Numbered from the stretch's first letter, positions 8,414 to 18,217 are shown. The stretch: DNA of 64,000 bases from Acinetobacter sp. NIPH 2699 (GCF_022549355.1 NZ_JAKZGL010000004.1:62001-126000); one strand, 5' to 3'. A program made the numbers and translations. Notes: a model not told the origin generated them from the letters alone.

Positions 8414-8444
8414 AGCCTGTAGTCGAACGATTCAACTACAGGCT
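8414..8444. terminator. Terminator between oxyR and dusB (convergent genes)
   Basis: AGCCTGTAGT (8414-8423) pairs with ACTACAGGCT (8435-8444). The A run 8410-8414 gives a T tract on the minus strand for dusB; on the plus strand the tract is short. Confidence 0.8.
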
Positions 8445-8469
8445 GCTTTCAATTAAAATAGACTTATGC

Positions 8470-9495
8470 TCATTTCGTTTCTAATAGGTTGACCTGTTCA
8501 ACCTGCACATCACTCATCCGCTGACCTTGATCAAGCAATTGATCAAAGTAAGATTCGACTACTTTTGCCTGATCTACGGTATTTTCTACTCTATACATAT
8601 TTTGTCTAAACTCATTACTCGAACGTAACCCTTTTGTATACCAAGCAATGTGTTTACGTGCGATACGACACCCTGAATATTCACCATAGAATTGATAAAG
8701 TTCAGACAAATGCCCCAATAAAACCATTTTTACTTCAGCTATATCTGGTGCAGCAAGATGCTTGCCTGTTGCGAGATAATGAGCAATTTCTCTAAATATC
8801 CAAGGTCTACCCTGCGCAGCACGACCAATCATAATCGCATCTGCACCTGTATAATCAAGTACATATTTGGCTTTCTCTGGACTATCAATATCACCATTTG
8901 CGATTAAAGGAATATTGATGCTTTCTTTAACCTGTTTGATCAATTCATAACGCGCATGATTTAAATACATATCTTCACGCGTACGACCATGCAAGGCTAA
9001 AGCTGCGATCCCCGCTTCTTCTGCACGTTTGGCAACACGCAAAATATTTTCTTCGCCATTTAAAAAGCCGAGTCGGGTTTTCAAAGTTACAGGAACATCA
9101 ACTGCTGCCACCACAGCATCTAAAATACGAGCAACTAAATCTTCATCTTGTAATAATGCTGAGCCTGCGAGTTTATTACAGACTTTTTTTGCTGGGCATC
9201 CCATATTGATATCAACAATTTGTGCACCATTGGCCACTTGATAACGTGCAGCTTCAGCAAGTTGCTCTGGATCAGAACCTGCGATTTGAGCAGAAATAGG
9301 CGCAAGTTCACCATCGAAATTTGCCCGATATAAGCTTTTCTTACTCATACGTAAGGTTTTATCGGCAGTCATCATTTCACTCACGGCGTGTCCTGCACCA
9401 AAGTATTTGCACAACGTTCTGAACGGTCGGTCAGTTACGCCTGCCATCGGAGCAACGATCAGATTATTTGACAGTTGATAGGAACCAATATACAT
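8470..9495 (-). CDS. dusB: tRNA-dihydrouridine synthase B
   Basis: This FMN enzyme of 341 residues reduces uridines in the tRNA D-loop. The TIM barrel starts with the FMN-binding VAPMAGVTDRPFR. It contains DINMGCPAKKVCNKLAGSAL with the catalytic cysteine in the following M-G-C-P/K-x-V region, ALHGRTRE, ANGDI, and the phosphate-binding IMIGRAAQGRPW. These features and the C-terminal helical domain fit the DusB subgroup. In enterobacteria dusB precedes fis; here it is convergent with oxyR and 82 bases from a divergent lipoprotein gene, so no fis follows. The start ATG 9495 has only a weak ribosome-binding site. Confidence 0.93.
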   Translation of the reverse strand: MYIGSYQLSNNLIVAPMAGVTDRPFRTLCKYFGAGHAVSEMMTADKTLRMSKKSLYRANFDGELAPISAQIAGSDPEQLAEAARYQVANGAQIVDINMGCPAKKVCNKLAGSALLQDEDLVARILDAVVAAVDVPVTLKTRLGFLNGEENILRVAKRAEEAGIAALALHGRTREDMYLNHARYELIKQVKESINIPLIANGDIDSPEKAKYVLDYTGADAIMIGRAAQGRPWIFREIAHYLATGKHLAAPDIAEVKMVLLGHLSELYQFYGEYSGCRIARKHIAWYTKGLRSSNEFRQNMYRVENTVDQAKVVESYFDQLLDQGQRMSDVQVEQVNLLETK

Positions 9496-9577
9496 ATATT
9501 TTCTTACAATTTTTGACCAGCATAGTATACTTCATTCAACTATTCGGCTCATCTTTTTATGCGGTATTGTCCTGATC

Positions 9578-10786
9578 ATGACCAAATCGTTTCCGACTCG
9601 TCCTTTATTGAAAACGCTTAGCCTCTTTGTAGCCTGCACAAGTTTAACGGCTTGTGGAGATTTTGCATGGTGGTCTAAGGAGAAAGAGCCTAAACTTGAA
9701 GCCGACCAAATTAAGCAAGTCATTCCATCACGTGTGAATAATCGTCAATCGTGGGCACAAGATATTCATGACATTATGCAGGAACTAAGTATTCCTCAAA
9801 CCAAACAAAATGTGTGCAGTATTGTCGCTGTTGTGGATCAAGAATCAAATTTTATTGCAGATCCCCAAGTGGCTGGCTTAGGTGAAAAAGCGGTACAAGA
9901 AATTAATAGCCGTTTAAGTGAAAAATTTGAAGCCAAATTAGGTGAAAATATAGGTGGCACGATTGCAGGTTACTTTGAAGAAGTTTTAAAGAACCAGCCT
10001 TCACCTGAAGATAATTATATGCGTCAGATGCGTCAGGTTAAAACTGAACGTGAGCTTGATTTACTCTACCGTGAGATTTTTGCCTATATGGCAAAGCATT
10101 ACCATATCAGCGCTTTAACAGGTGCGGCTAAATTGGTGGGTCAAGACATTAGTGAAAAGATGAATCCCATTACCACACTCGGTTCGATGCAAGTCCATAT
10201 CAATTATGCCAAAGAACATAAGCGTATCGGAATGAGTACTGCCGAGTTGCGCAATGACTTATATACTCAATACGGTGGCTTATATTATGGTATTCACCGT
10301 TTAATGGTCTATCCAGCCAATTACGATAAAGCAATTTATCGTTTCGCTGATTATAACTCAGGCATGTATTCTAGCCGCAATGCAGCATTCCAAAGTATGT
10401 TGGATGCATTAACAGACATTGAAATCGGTTTAGATGGTGATCTGCTTATTTATAATAAAGAAGGCAATATCCGCGCCACTCAAAGTCAAACCGAAAAAGC
10501 ATTGATTTCAGTTTTTGCTGCAAATAATGTTTTGGTTACGCCACGACAAGTGCGTAGTGATCTCAAAAAAGAAAAATCAAAGAAATTAGAAAATACTCAA
10601 ACTTATCTTGCGCTACAAAACTTATATCAAAGCAAAACAGGTAAAGACGCAAAATATGCGATCATGCCCCAAGTTGTGATTTCAGGCCCTAAGCTGAGTC
10701 GTGATTATAATACCAATTGGTTTGCAAGCCGTGTAAATGGACGATATGAGACATGCATGCAAAGAGCAAAACAAATAAAGCTTTAA
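9578..10786 (+). CDS. DUF1615-family lipoprotein
   Basis: The 402-residue protein has a lipoprotein signal peptide with lipobox L-T-A-C at about residues 23-26 (SLTACGDF), so it is anchored to a membrane in the envelope. The body includes VVDQESNF (residues about 87-94) and ADYNSGMYSSRNAAFQ, a pattern reminiscent of lysozyme-like transglycosylase folds with a glutamate in an early helix and an aromatic/asparagine-rich loop. I assign it to DUF1615 from memory. A muralytic activity is plausible but not shown. The C-terminus overlaps the next gene by 34 bases, which implies co-translation with the HAD phosphatase. Confidence 0.75.
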   Translation: MTKSFPTRPLLKTLSLFVACTSLTACGDFAWWSKEKEPKLEADQIKQVIPSRVNNRQSWAQDIHDIMQELSIPQTKQNVCSIVAVVDQESNFIADPQVAGLGEKAVQEINSRLSEKFEAKLGENIGGTIAGYFEEVLKNQPSPEDNYMRQMRQVKTERELDLLYREIFAYMAKHYHISALTGAAKLVGQDISEKMNPITTLGSMQVHINYAKEHKRIGMSTAELRNDLYTQYGGLYYGIHRLMVYPANYDKAIYRFADYNSGMYSSRNAAFQSMLDALTDIEIGLDGDLLIYNKEGNIRATQSQTEKALISVFAANNVLVTPRQVRSDLKKEKSKKLENTQTYLALQNLYQSKTGKDAKYAIMPQVVISGPKLSRDYNTNWFASRVNGRYETCMQRAKQIKL

Positions 10787-11433
10787 ACCTTGCGTTATTT
10801 GATTTTGATGGAACACTTTATCCAAAAGATAGTTTTACTGGGTTTATTTTCTTCACCCTGCCAAAGCAGCATATTGTCACCCGAGGCTTGAAAATCTTGC
10901 CTTGGGTTCTGGCGTATTATTTAGGTTTATACCCTGCTCATGCCATGCGACCTCGCTTATTTCAAAGCATGTTTAAAGGAGTTGCAGCAGACTTACCACA
11001 ACGGTTGGCACAGACCTATGCACAAAAAATAATTAAAGAGTTAGACCAAGACTTGCTTCAACAACTCTATTTACACCAGCAACGTGGTGATCATGTTGTT
11101 CTTGTCTCTGCTTCAGTTGACTTATATTTAGCACCGATTTGCGAATTTCTAAATATTGAATTGATTTGCACTCAAACAGAAATTAAAAACGGCGTTTTAT
11201 CAGGTAACTACAACTCTAAAGATTGTAGCTGCGAACAAAAGAAATTAAGAGTAATGCAAGAATATAATCTGGATCATTACCAACAAATCTATGCCTATGG
11301 TAATAGCCATGAAGACCTTGAAATGTTCAGTCTTACAGATCAGTACTATATGGTTGGAAAAACACAGCAATTACCTGATATCCAGAACCATACTTCACCC
11401 ACGCATATCTATCAACAAAAAGAGAAGGCATGA
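10753..11433 (+). CDS. HAD-superfamily (IB) phosphatase
   Basis: The protein has 226 residues. HAD motif I is LFDFDGTLYPKD, motif II lies in VVLVSASVDLYL, and motif III/IV in YGNSHEDLEMF; the helical cap lies between motifs I and II. The class includes SerB-like and phospholipid-phosphate phosphatases. A hydrophobic stretch near FIFFTLP and the Y-x-L-G-L-Y-P segment resemble HAD-IB proteins acting on lipid or membrane precursors, but the substrate cannot be named. It overlaps the DUF1615 lipoprotein gene by 34 bases and so is very likely in the same operon. Its stop lies 44 bases from the end of the convergent TonB receptor gene. Confidence 0.85.
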   Translation: MHAKSKTNKALNLALFDFDGTLYPKDSFTGFIFFTLPKQHIVTRGLKILPWVLAYYLGLYPAHAMRPRLFQSMFKGVAADLPQRLAQTYAQKIIKELDQDLLQQLYLHQQRGDHVVLVSASVDLYLAPICEFLNIELICTQTEIKNGVLSGNYNSKDCSCEQKKLRVMQEYNLDHYQQIYAYGNSHEDLEMFSLTDQYYMVGKTQQLPDIQNHTSPTHIYQQKEKA

Positions 11434-11476
11434 TGGCTCATCCCTTCTCTACGTTAACCTAAAAAATCAATTGAGT

Positions 11477-13801
11477 TTAGAATTTAAAATCTAGACTTAA
11501 CATATAGGTACGAGGTGCGCCCAATACAACACGTGAACCAGCCCAGTTTGCAGATACAGCATGCAATTTATCTGTCACGTTATTGACGTTAAAACGTAAT
11601 GTTGTATCTTTATCAACTGCATAAGATGTCATTACATCATAAACAGTATAAGACGGAAGTTTACCGGCTTTACCATTTGGAATCATACGCTCTGCATCAT
11701 CTGGACGACCGATATAAGAATCATCAACATAACGCACACCACCACCCACAGTTAAACCATAAGGCAAACGATAAGTCGTCCATAGGTTTCCTGTTAATTT
11801 GGGTGTAAATGCCAGTTCATCACCATTGGTTCTAGTGTAAGTCGCATAGTCACCTGGATTTGCGACACGACGTGCCACATCTAATGCCTCACTATGTTTA
11901 CGCTCACTATCCATATAAGCAACACCTGCAAAAACCTCCCATGCATCGGTAATTTTACCCGCAGCGCTTAATTCAATCCCTTTTACAATTTGTTTGCCAT
12001 AACCTTTCCTTACCACTGGGTTATAGTTTGGATTAGAAGGGTTATTATTGGTTGTTGGTACAGGTCTAGTTGGATCATCTGCTCCACTGATCGCAACATT
12101 ACGACGTTCGGTATAGAACAAAGCTGCCGCCGTACTCAAACGGTTATCGAAAAGATCCCATTTGGTTCCAAGCTCATAGTTAATCGCTTGTTGTACTTTA
12201 GAATCCTTACTGTTCATCCCAGTAGCAGCCCCGGGGAAGCCATTGGCATCTGTACGAGAAATATCTGGATTGGATAAAAATGCACCTGGTGGCAATGCTG
12301 CGATCCCCACAGAACCATAAAGACTACCATTCTCAGCAGGTTTGACTACAGCCCCAACCTTACCACTTACCGTAGTCTTACTATACTTATGATTTGGCTC
12401 AGTTGTTCGAACACTTCCATCAGCATTCTTACTACTGACTTTCAGCTTATAATGCTCGACACGAGCACCACCATTCAACTGTAGCCAATTGTTTACGTCT
12501 ATATTGTCATATAAGTAACCCGCAATCGTATCAATGGTTAGATCACTGATTTGTCCTGCAGTAAAGTCATTACTTGCTGGATAGTTATAATTAGGTTCAT
12601 TCAATTGACTTGCTGGTAAATTCACTGTACCGAAACGTTTACCTTCTGACTCTTCACGTGAAAACTCTACACCTGTATTCACGATGTGCTTGATATCGCC
12701 TGTATTAAAACGAATCTGAGCATTGGTTTGGTTATTCAGGTTATCATTTTTACGATCATAAGCCTGACGCTGTAAAGTGACTTCTTCATTTGTTGCAGCA
12801 AAACCTGTTGGTACGGTAAAAATTGCCTTACGTTTCGTTTGAGACCATTGCGTTTGGTTACTTAAATGAATATTTGGTGTGAGTTCATGTTCAAGACGAA
12901 AGGTTGCTTTACTGGCATCGACATCATCGAAATCGGCAGCTAAACCATAGAATGTTTCACGCTTAAATTTGCTCTTTGGATCGTATTGCAACATTCCTTT
13001 AATTGCCGCAGCAGGAATACCGACTAGATCTGGACGATTACGTTGTTCAAAATGTTCAAGTTGCAATGTTGCCGTGGTTTCCGTCCCCAATCCAAATGCA
13101 ATCGATGGTGCAACACCCCAAGATTGTTGTTCGGCATGTTCACGTCCAGATACACCACCATGTACGCCAAATACATTTAAACGTACCGCAGTCGATTCTG
13201 CTACGCGCTGGTTTATATCTAAAGCCACGCGCTTTTGTAATTCAGTATCATATTCATCGGCTGTTAGCTGGGTGCTACCTGCGACAAAATTTTCTAACTT
13301 TGGTGATTTTGTGACCATATTAATATAACCACTTGCACCACCACGACCATTCTCTCCCGATGGCCCTTTAATCACTTCGACCTGTTCTGTATTAAAGATA
13401 TCTCGACTATAGTTACCAGAGTCACGAACACCATCAATAAAAATACTGCCACTGGTATCAAAGCCACGTAAGCTAAAATTATTGGTGTCTGTTGAGAAAC
13501 CATTTTCACCAGCATTAAAGCTAATTCCTGGTGTGTTTTTTAAAACATCGGTTAAGTTCTGTGCACCTTGTTCATGGAACACATCCTGCTTAATGACAGA
13601 AACTGTCTGCGGCGTGTCTAATAATGGTTTTGGTTGTTTTTTAGAACTCAGTTTTTCCTGATTTGCTGTCGCCACGACCTCAATCGTAGGTAGCAAAGTT
13701 GCATCTTGTTGTTGCTGAGCAAAGGTTGCTGTACTGCACCCCATGGTAACAATTGCGAGTTGAAGAGGTGTTAAGCGAAATTTATTATTAATACGTTGCA
13801 T
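11477..13801 (-). CDS. piuA: TonB-dependent siderophore receptor (catecholate type, PiuA/Fiu-like)
   Basis: This 774-residue outer-membrane receptor has a signal peptide, then a plug domain starting LLDTPQTVSVI with GVRDSGNYSRD and VEVIKGPSGENGRG, then a 22-strand barrel ending in LDFKF with terminal phenylalanine. Divergent from it is a PiuC-like dioxygenase, and piuA next to piuC is the arrangement in Pseudomonas, so PiuA is the best guess; the symbol is by context as well as similarity. Receptors of this type bring in catecholate siderophores and siderophore-drug conjugates. The start has a GGGGGG ribosome-binding site. A Fur-like box sits about 55 bases upstream. Confidence 0.85.
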   Translation of the reverse strand: MQRINNKFRLTPLQLAIVTMGCSTATFAQQQQDATLLPTIEVVATANQEKLSSKKQPKPLLDTPQTVSVIKQDVFHEQGAQNLTDVLKNTPGISFNAGENGFSTDTNNFSLRGFDTSGSIFIDGVRDSGNYSRDIFNTEQVEVIKGPSGENGRGGASGYINMVTKSPKLENFVAGSTQLTADEYDTELQKRVALDINQRVAESTAVRLNVFGVHGGVSGREHAEQQSWGVAPSIAFGLGTETTATLQLEHFEQRNRPDLVGIPAAAIKGMLQYDPKSKFKRETFYGLAADFDDVDASKATFRLEHELTPNIHLSNQTQWSQTKRKAIFTVPTGFAATNEEVTLQRQAYDRKNDNLNNQTNAQIRFNTGDIKHIVNTGVEFSREESEGKRFGTVNLPASQLNEPNYNYPASNDFTAGQISDLTIDTIAGYLYDNIDVNNWLQLNGGARVEHYKLKVSSKNADGSVRTTEPNHKYSKTTVSGKVGAVVKPAENGSLYGSVGIAALPPGAFLSNPDISRTDANGFPGAATGMNSKDSKVQQAINYELGTKWDLFDNRLSTAAALFYTERRNVAISGADDPTRPVPTTNNNPSNPNYNPVVRKGYGKQIVKGIELSAAGKITDAWEVFAGVAYMDSERKHSEALDVARRVANPGDYATYTRTNGDELAFTPKLTGNLWTTYRLPYGLTVGGGVRYVDDSYIGRPDDAERMIPNGKAGKLPSYTVYDVMTSYAVDKDTTLRFNVNNVTDKLHAVSANWAGSRVVLGAPRTYMLSLDFKF

Positions 13802-13854
13802 GTGTGTCCCCCCTGAACAATAACGAATGCATTTACACTTTTACATAAAAAATA

Positions 13855-13873
13855 AAAACAATCATTATCATTT
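13855..13873. promoter_or_regulatory. Fur-box-like site in the divergent piuA/piuC promoter region
   Basis: Read on the minus strand the sequence is AAATGATAATGATTGTTTT, containing the hexamer repeat AATGAT-AATGAT that matches the 6-6-1-6 Fur model (GATAAT repeats). It lies between the receptor start (13801) and the dioxygenase start (14010), so it could repress both genes when iron is plentiful. Confidence 0.7.
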
Positions 13874-14009
13874 AGATCTTTTTTCACACAGCCAAGGTCA
13901 ATTCTCAACCAAAGCAGACATTTTTCGTATATTTTTTACCTACATTCAAATAGATTTATGTTTTTTTATGATTAAAATAACAACAATATCTAACCATGAC
14001 AGATCATAT

Positions 14010-14690
14010 ATGATTCTTTCAATCGATCAGGTTTTAACAACTGAGCAACGACAGCTCTTTCAAAAATTATTACAAGAAGCCGAATGGGAAGACGGTAAAA
14101 AGACAGCAGGACATTTGGCAGCAAAAATCAAAAATAATCAACAACTCGCAGACCACCACCCATTATCGCAACAGTTAGGTGAAGCACTGCTAGGGCTTCT
14201 AAGCAAAAATCCAAATTTTTTAGCAGCAACGCTGCCCGCAAAAATTTTTCCTCCTCGCTTTAACCGTTATGAAAATACTGGGCACTATGGCAATCATATC
14301 GATAGCGCAATATTATCTGTTGCCAATACACCACATCGTGTTCGTTCAGATATTTCGGCAACGTTATTTTTAAGTGATCCCGATGACTATGAAGGCGGTG
14401 AGTTAATTATTGAGGATTTTGAACATCCTAAAACCGTTAAACTTGCTGCTGGCAGTCTCATTCTTTATCCAAGCACCAGTTTGCACCGTGTCACACCAGT
14501 GACCAAAGGCACCCGATTTGCTGCTTTTTTCTGGATTCAAAGCCTCATCCGTCAGGATAGTCAACGTCGTCTTTTATATACCCTAGATCAAACCATTCAG
14601 AATTTAGCGACTGAACAAACCAAACAACATCACCTCGATCAACTTACAGGGGTATATCACAACTTACTTAGACAATGGTCCAATACATGA
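14010..14690 (+). CDS. piuC: Fe(II)/2-oxoglutarate-dependent dioxygenase, PiuC family (PKHD-type hydroxylase)
   Basis: From ATG 14010 the protein is 226 residues, the usual PiuC length; frames further upstream add a non-conserved tail. The iron-binding facial triad is visible: His96 and Asp98 in HYGNHIDS, and His159 in TSLHRVTPV, with Arg169 (KGTRFAAFFW) to bind 2-oxoglutarate. PiuC genes lie beside siderophore receptor genes and are iron-regulated, but the substrate hydroxylated is not established. The stop TGA overlaps the ATG of the next gene (ATGA), so the two are translationally coupled. Confidence 0.9.
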   Translation: MILSIDQVLTTEQRQLFQKLLQEAEWEDGKKTAGHLAAKIKNNQQLADHHPLSQQLGEALLGLLSKNPNFLAATLPAKIFPPRFNRYENTGHYGNHIDSAILSVANTPHRVRSDISATLFLSDPDDYEGGELIIEDFEHPKTVKLAAGSLILYPSTSLHRVTPVTKGTRFAAFFWIQSLIRQDSQRRLLYTLDQTIQNLATEQTKQHHLDQLTGVYHNLLRQWSNT

Positions 14691-15796
14691 TTTATCCACG
14701 CCCAGCTCTCCAGCGTATTCCTACACATATTGCAGCCTTGGCGGATTATCAACATCTTGCGCGAGAGTTTATGTCTGAACAAACATGGGCATATCTTTCT
14801 GGTGGAACAGCGGACGAACTGACACTACAAGAAAATCTTCTGGCCTACTCTCGCATCAAATTACAAAATCGAGTTCTACGAGATTTATCAGGTGGACATA
14901 CTCGGCTGGAGTTATTTGGCCAAGATTTTGAATATCCTATTTTCCTTGCACCTGTTGCCTACCAAAAACTAGCACATCCAGATGGAGAATTGGCCACTGT
15001 ACTTGCGGCATCCGCAGTCAAAGCGGGTATGCTGGTCAGTACTCAAGCCAGTATTTCATTAGAGCAATTGGCTCAGCATGCACATGCTCCATTATGGTTC
15101 CAACTCTATATTCAACATGATAGAGACTTTACTGAACAATTGGTCAAACGTGCAGAACAAGCAGGTTATAAAGCTTTGGTGCTGACCGTCGATGCACCGA
15201 TCAATGGTTCACGCAATCGGGAACAACGCGCAGGTTTTCAACTTCCACCTGAAATACAAGCAGTCAATTTACAAGGTATGCCACTTCCCCAGTCACACCA
15301 TGCGAGTGTTGGGCAAAGTGCTATTTTTGATAGTCATTTATTGACACAAGCTGCAACATGGCAAGATGTGATCTGGCTAAGAAAGATCACTAAATTACCG
15401 ATCTTGCTCAAGGGGATTAATACGCCTCAAGATGCTCTATATGCTTTAGAACATGGTGTTGATGGCATTATTGTTTCAAATCATGGAGGACGCATGTTAG
15501 ATAGCCAGCCTGCGACCATTGATACACTGCCTAAAATTACGCAAGCAATCGGTGGGCAAATTCCCGTTTTATTAGACGGCGGCATTCGACGTGGTACTGA
15601 CATTATCAAAGCACTGGCACTCGGTGCAAATGCGGTATTGATTGGGCGACCTTATATCTATGGACTGGCTGTAGCTGGTGCACTGGGTGTTGCACACGTC
15701 ATGCACATTCTTCGAGCAGAACTTGAAGCAGCGATGGTATTAACGGGTTGTAAAACACTGGCCGATATCAATCAGGAGATTTTATGGAAACCTTGA
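14687..15796 (+). CDS. FMN-dependent alpha-hydroxy-acid oxidase/dehydrogenase
   Basis: The 369-residue flavoprotein belongs to the glycolate oxidase/lactate dehydrogenase family. It has the FMN-binding LAPVAYQKLAHPDGE, the strand LVLTVDAP, the catalytic IVSNHGGRMLDSQPA with active-site His and Arg, and a phosphate-binding LLDGGIRRGTDI...IGRPY. It begins at ATG 14687, overlapping the piuC stop by four bases; a GTG at 14675 adds four residues. The classical partners of lactate utilisation (lldP, lldR) are absent. Coupling to piuC in an iron locus suggests it acts on an alpha-hydroxycarboxylate connected with iron, which is inference. The 168 bases to the ABC transporter carry no gene. Confidence 0.85.
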   Translation: MIYPRPALQRIPTHIAALADYQHLAREFMSEQTWAYLSGGTADELTLQENLLAYSRIKLQNRVLRDLSGGHTRLELFGQDFEYPIFLAPVAYQKLAHPDGELATVLAASAVKAGMLVSTQASISLEQLAQHAHAPLWFQLYIQHDRDFTEQLVKRAEQAGYKALVLTVDAPINGSRNREQRAGFQLPPEIQAVNLQGMPLPQSHHASVGQSAIFDSHLLTQAATWQDVIWLRKITKLPILLKGINTPQDALYALEHGVDGIIVSNHGGRMLDSQPATIDTLPKITQAIGGQIPVLLDGGIRRGTDIIKALALGANAVLIGRPYIYGLAVAGALGVAHVMHILRAELEAAMVLTGCKTLADINQEILWKP

Positions 15797-15964
15797 TGAC
15801 TCAACATATTCAAGTCGGATGCCATCTTTAACCTGTAAAAACGATTAAGTTGATTTTAGCTGACAAGGATCTCCATGTAATATCGATTTTTCCCGAAATA
15901 AGACTCTACATGAGAAGAATTATTAGTTATTATTTGTTCAAATAAATCATATTGTGAATTGACC

Positions 15965-17086
15965 ATGAATGCTCATATTGCACCTCAGGCCAATGTCTTA
16001 AGTATTCAGCAATTGAGCAAACAATATGGCTCGCGTTTTGCTGTTAATCAAGCGACATGGTCAGCCACCCGCGGGCAAATCATCTGTTTGCTTGGACATT
16101 CTGGTTGTGGAAAAACCACAATGTTGCGCCTTATCGCAGGCTTAGAAACGCCCAGTAGTGGCTCGATTCAACTCGAACACAATATTTTATGGAATGCTCA
16201 ACAGCAAATCCCAGCAGAAGACCGCAATATTGGTTTAGTTTTTCAGGACTATGCACTTTTTCCGCACCTGAGTGTGTTGGAAAATGTCATGTTTGGATTA
16301 AAAAAGCTCCCTAAACAACAACGACAAAGCATCGCAGAACAAGCCCTAAAACATGTTTCGATGCATCACCATCTACACAGTTACCCTTATACCTTATCAG
16401 GTGGTGAGCAACAACGTGTGGCTTTGGCACGTGCCCTCGCCCCTAAACCTTATGTCCTCTTGATGGATGAACCATTTTCCAACCTTGATCACCGTTTACG
16501 TGATCAAATCAGACAAAGTACAATTGACGTTTTAAAAAAAACAGCAACTACAACGATTATTGTGACCCATGATCCTGAAGAAGCCTTGCAAATTGCAGAT
16601 CAAATTATTCTCATGCACCAAGGCAAGATCATTCAGATCGGCACCCCGAAACAACTTTATTTACAACCGAAAACCTTATTTGCCGCACGTTATTTTTCGG
16701 CTTTAAATGAAATCCCAACGCAGCGATTGGGTCATCAACTCACCACCCTCTTTGGAACTGTGCCTGTCTCACAACATTTAAGTGATACTCAACAGCCTAT
16801 TCAGTGCTGTTTCCGCCCACATCAGTTTGATGTTTTCAGTGAACCAACCAAAGAAGGTTTAGTTGCAAAAGTGATCTCATCTAGCTTCATGGGACATACG
16901 CAACTCTTGCGTTTACAGCTTGACACTATCGATACGCCATTACTGGCTCAGGTCGACCATCAACAAAATTTTGCTGAACAAGAACAAGTTTATGTATCAG
17001 TAGATTTAAGTACATGTTTCTTCTATACATCAGATGAACATATCAACACAGATAACGTACTCACTGAACAAACACTCCAAGTTTAA
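15965..17086 (+). CDS. fbpC: Ferric iron ABC transporter, ATP-binding protein
   Basis: The 373-residue ATPase has Walker A GHSGCGKTT, Q-loop VFQDYALFPH, signature LSGGEQQRVALARAL, Walker B VLLMDEP and switch His (IIVTHDPEEAL). A C-terminal TOBE-type region follows. It fits FbpC/AfuC ATPases of ferric iron importers. The start is ATG 15965; a TTG six bases upstream is less likely. It leads the transporter operon in the order ATPase, binding protein, permease. The next gene follows after 25 bases. Confidence 0.88.
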   Translation: MNAHIAPQANVLSIQQLSKQYGSRFAVNQATWSATRGQIICLLGHSGCGKTTMLRLIAGLETPSSGSIQLEHNILWNAQQQIPAEDRNIGLVFQDYALFPHLSVLENVMFGLKKLPKQQRQSIAEQALKHVSMHHHLHSYPYTLSGGEQQRVALARALAPKPYVLLMDEPFSNLDHRLRDQIRQSTIDVLKKTATTTIIVTHDPEEALQIADQIILMHQGKIIQIGTPKQLYLQPKTLFAARYFSALNEIPTQRLGHQLTTLFGTVPVSQHLSDTQQPIQCCFRPHQFDVFSEPTKEGLVAKVISSSFMGHTQLLRLQLDTIDTPLLAQVDHQQNFAEQEQVYVSVDLSTCFFYTSDEHINTDNVLTEQTLQV

Positions 17087-17111
17087 ACCTTATCATCAGG
17101 AATTAGAAAAA

Positions 17112-18128
17112 ATGAAAGCACTGTCTAAGCGTCATATTATTTTAACAGGACTCGTTGCCCTCAGTAGTAGCTGGGTACAAGCAGCTCAAGTCAATCTGTA
17201 TACCACGCGCGAACCTGTTTTGATTCAACCGCTCTTACAAGAATTTAGCGAAAAAACGGGCGTTAAGGTGAATACTGTTTTCATCAAAGACGGCTTGCTT
17301 GAACGTGTCAAAGCTGAGGGTCGTCGCTCACCTGCTGATGTCATGCTCACAGTTGATTTTGGAAATTTAGTCGATATCGTTGAAAGTGGTTTAACTCAAC
17401 GCGTTAATTCAAAAGTCTTAGATAGCTCCATTCCGGGGAATTTACGCGCGGCAAATGGGCACTGGTATGCCCTATCTATGCGTGCACGTGCCGTATATGC
17501 CTCAAAAGATCGCACCCCACTCAGCGCAATCAACTATGAAGATCTGGCTGATCCCAAATGGAAAGGTAAAATTTGTATTCGCTCAGGCAACCATCCATAT
17601 AACACCAGTTTAATTGCTGCCTACATCACTCACCACGGCGAAAAAGCCACTGAACAATGGTTACGTGGGGTCAAAGCCAATTTGGCACGTCCAGCAAGCG
17701 GTGGTGACCGTGATGTTGCACGAGACATTCTCGGTAAGATCTGTGATATCGGTGTTGCCAACACGTATTATGTCGGCACAATGCGTACTGGCGATGCCGA
17801 GCAACAACGTTGGGGCAATGCCATTAATGTGGTATTACCGCGTTTTAAAAATGGCGGAACGCATGTCAACGTTTCAGGTGCAGTCGTAGCAAAACATGCT
17901 CCAAACCGTAAAGAAGCGGTTCAACTACTTGAGTTTCTAGCATCTGATCATGCCCAAGCGATTTATGCACAAAGTGGTTTTGAATACCCAGTTAAACCTG
18001 GCGTTAAAATTGATCCGATTATTGCCAGCTTTGGTAAACTCGATGTGGATAAAATTCGACTCAGTGATATTGCACGTCACCGTAAAACAGCCAATCTTTT
18101 AGTCGATAAAGTTCAATTTAATCACTAA
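17112..18128 (+). CDS. fbpA: Ferric iron ABC transporter, periplasmic binding protein
   Basis: The protein has 338 residues from ATG 17112, with AGGA ten bases upstream, and a signal peptide (MKALSKRHIILTG... cleaved after VQA). The mature start V-N-L-Y-T-T-R-E is typical of FbpA/FutA ferric-binding proteins, and the iron-ligand tyrosine pair is seen in GVANTYYVGTMR. It binds Fe3+ in the periplasm and hands it to the permease. The frame upstream of 17112 belongs to non-conserved sequence overlapping fbpC. Confidence 0.9.
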   Translation: MKALSKRHIILTGLVALSSSWVQAAQVNLYTTREPVLIQPLLQEFSEKTGVKVNTVFIKDGLLERVKAEGRRSPADVMLTVDFGNLVDIVESGLTQRVNSKVLDSSIPGNLRAANGHWYALSMRARAVYASKDRTPLSAINYEDLADPKWKGKICIRSGNHPYNTSLIAAYITHHGEKATEQWLRGVKANLARPASGGDRDVARDILGKICDIGVANTYYVGTMRTGDAEQQRWGNAINVVLPRFKNGGTHVNVSGAVVAKHAPNRKEAVQLLEFLASDHAQAIYAQSGFEYPVKPGVKIDPIIASFGKLDVDKIRLSDIARHRKTANLLVDKVQFNH

Positions 18129-18142
18129 ATCTTGTCCGACTG

Positions 18143-18169
18143 ACAGGTGACAAATGACTTGTTGCCTGT
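18143..18169 (+). terminator. Weak hairpin between fbpA and fbpB
   Basis: ACAGGTGACAA (18143-18153) pairs with TTGTTGCCTGT (18159-18169) using two G-T wobble pairs over ATGAC. No T run follows, so it may protect or attenuate the upstream binding-protein message rather than terminate it. Confidence 0.45.
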
Positions 18170-18217
18170 TTAGAAAAACAGTTGAACTTTCCTCCCTTTC
18201 AGCATACTCATACCTCA

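Noticed and set aside
13827..14009. Upstream extension of the PiuC frame
   Set aside because: It runs through the Fur-like box and lacks a ribosome-binding site; PiuC proteins are near 226 residues, which fits ATG 14010.
15900..15960. AT-rich ATTATTAGTTATTATT stretch before fbpC as a Fur box
   Set aside because: The hexamer pattern matches the Fur model poorly; the better match is the site between piuA and piuC.
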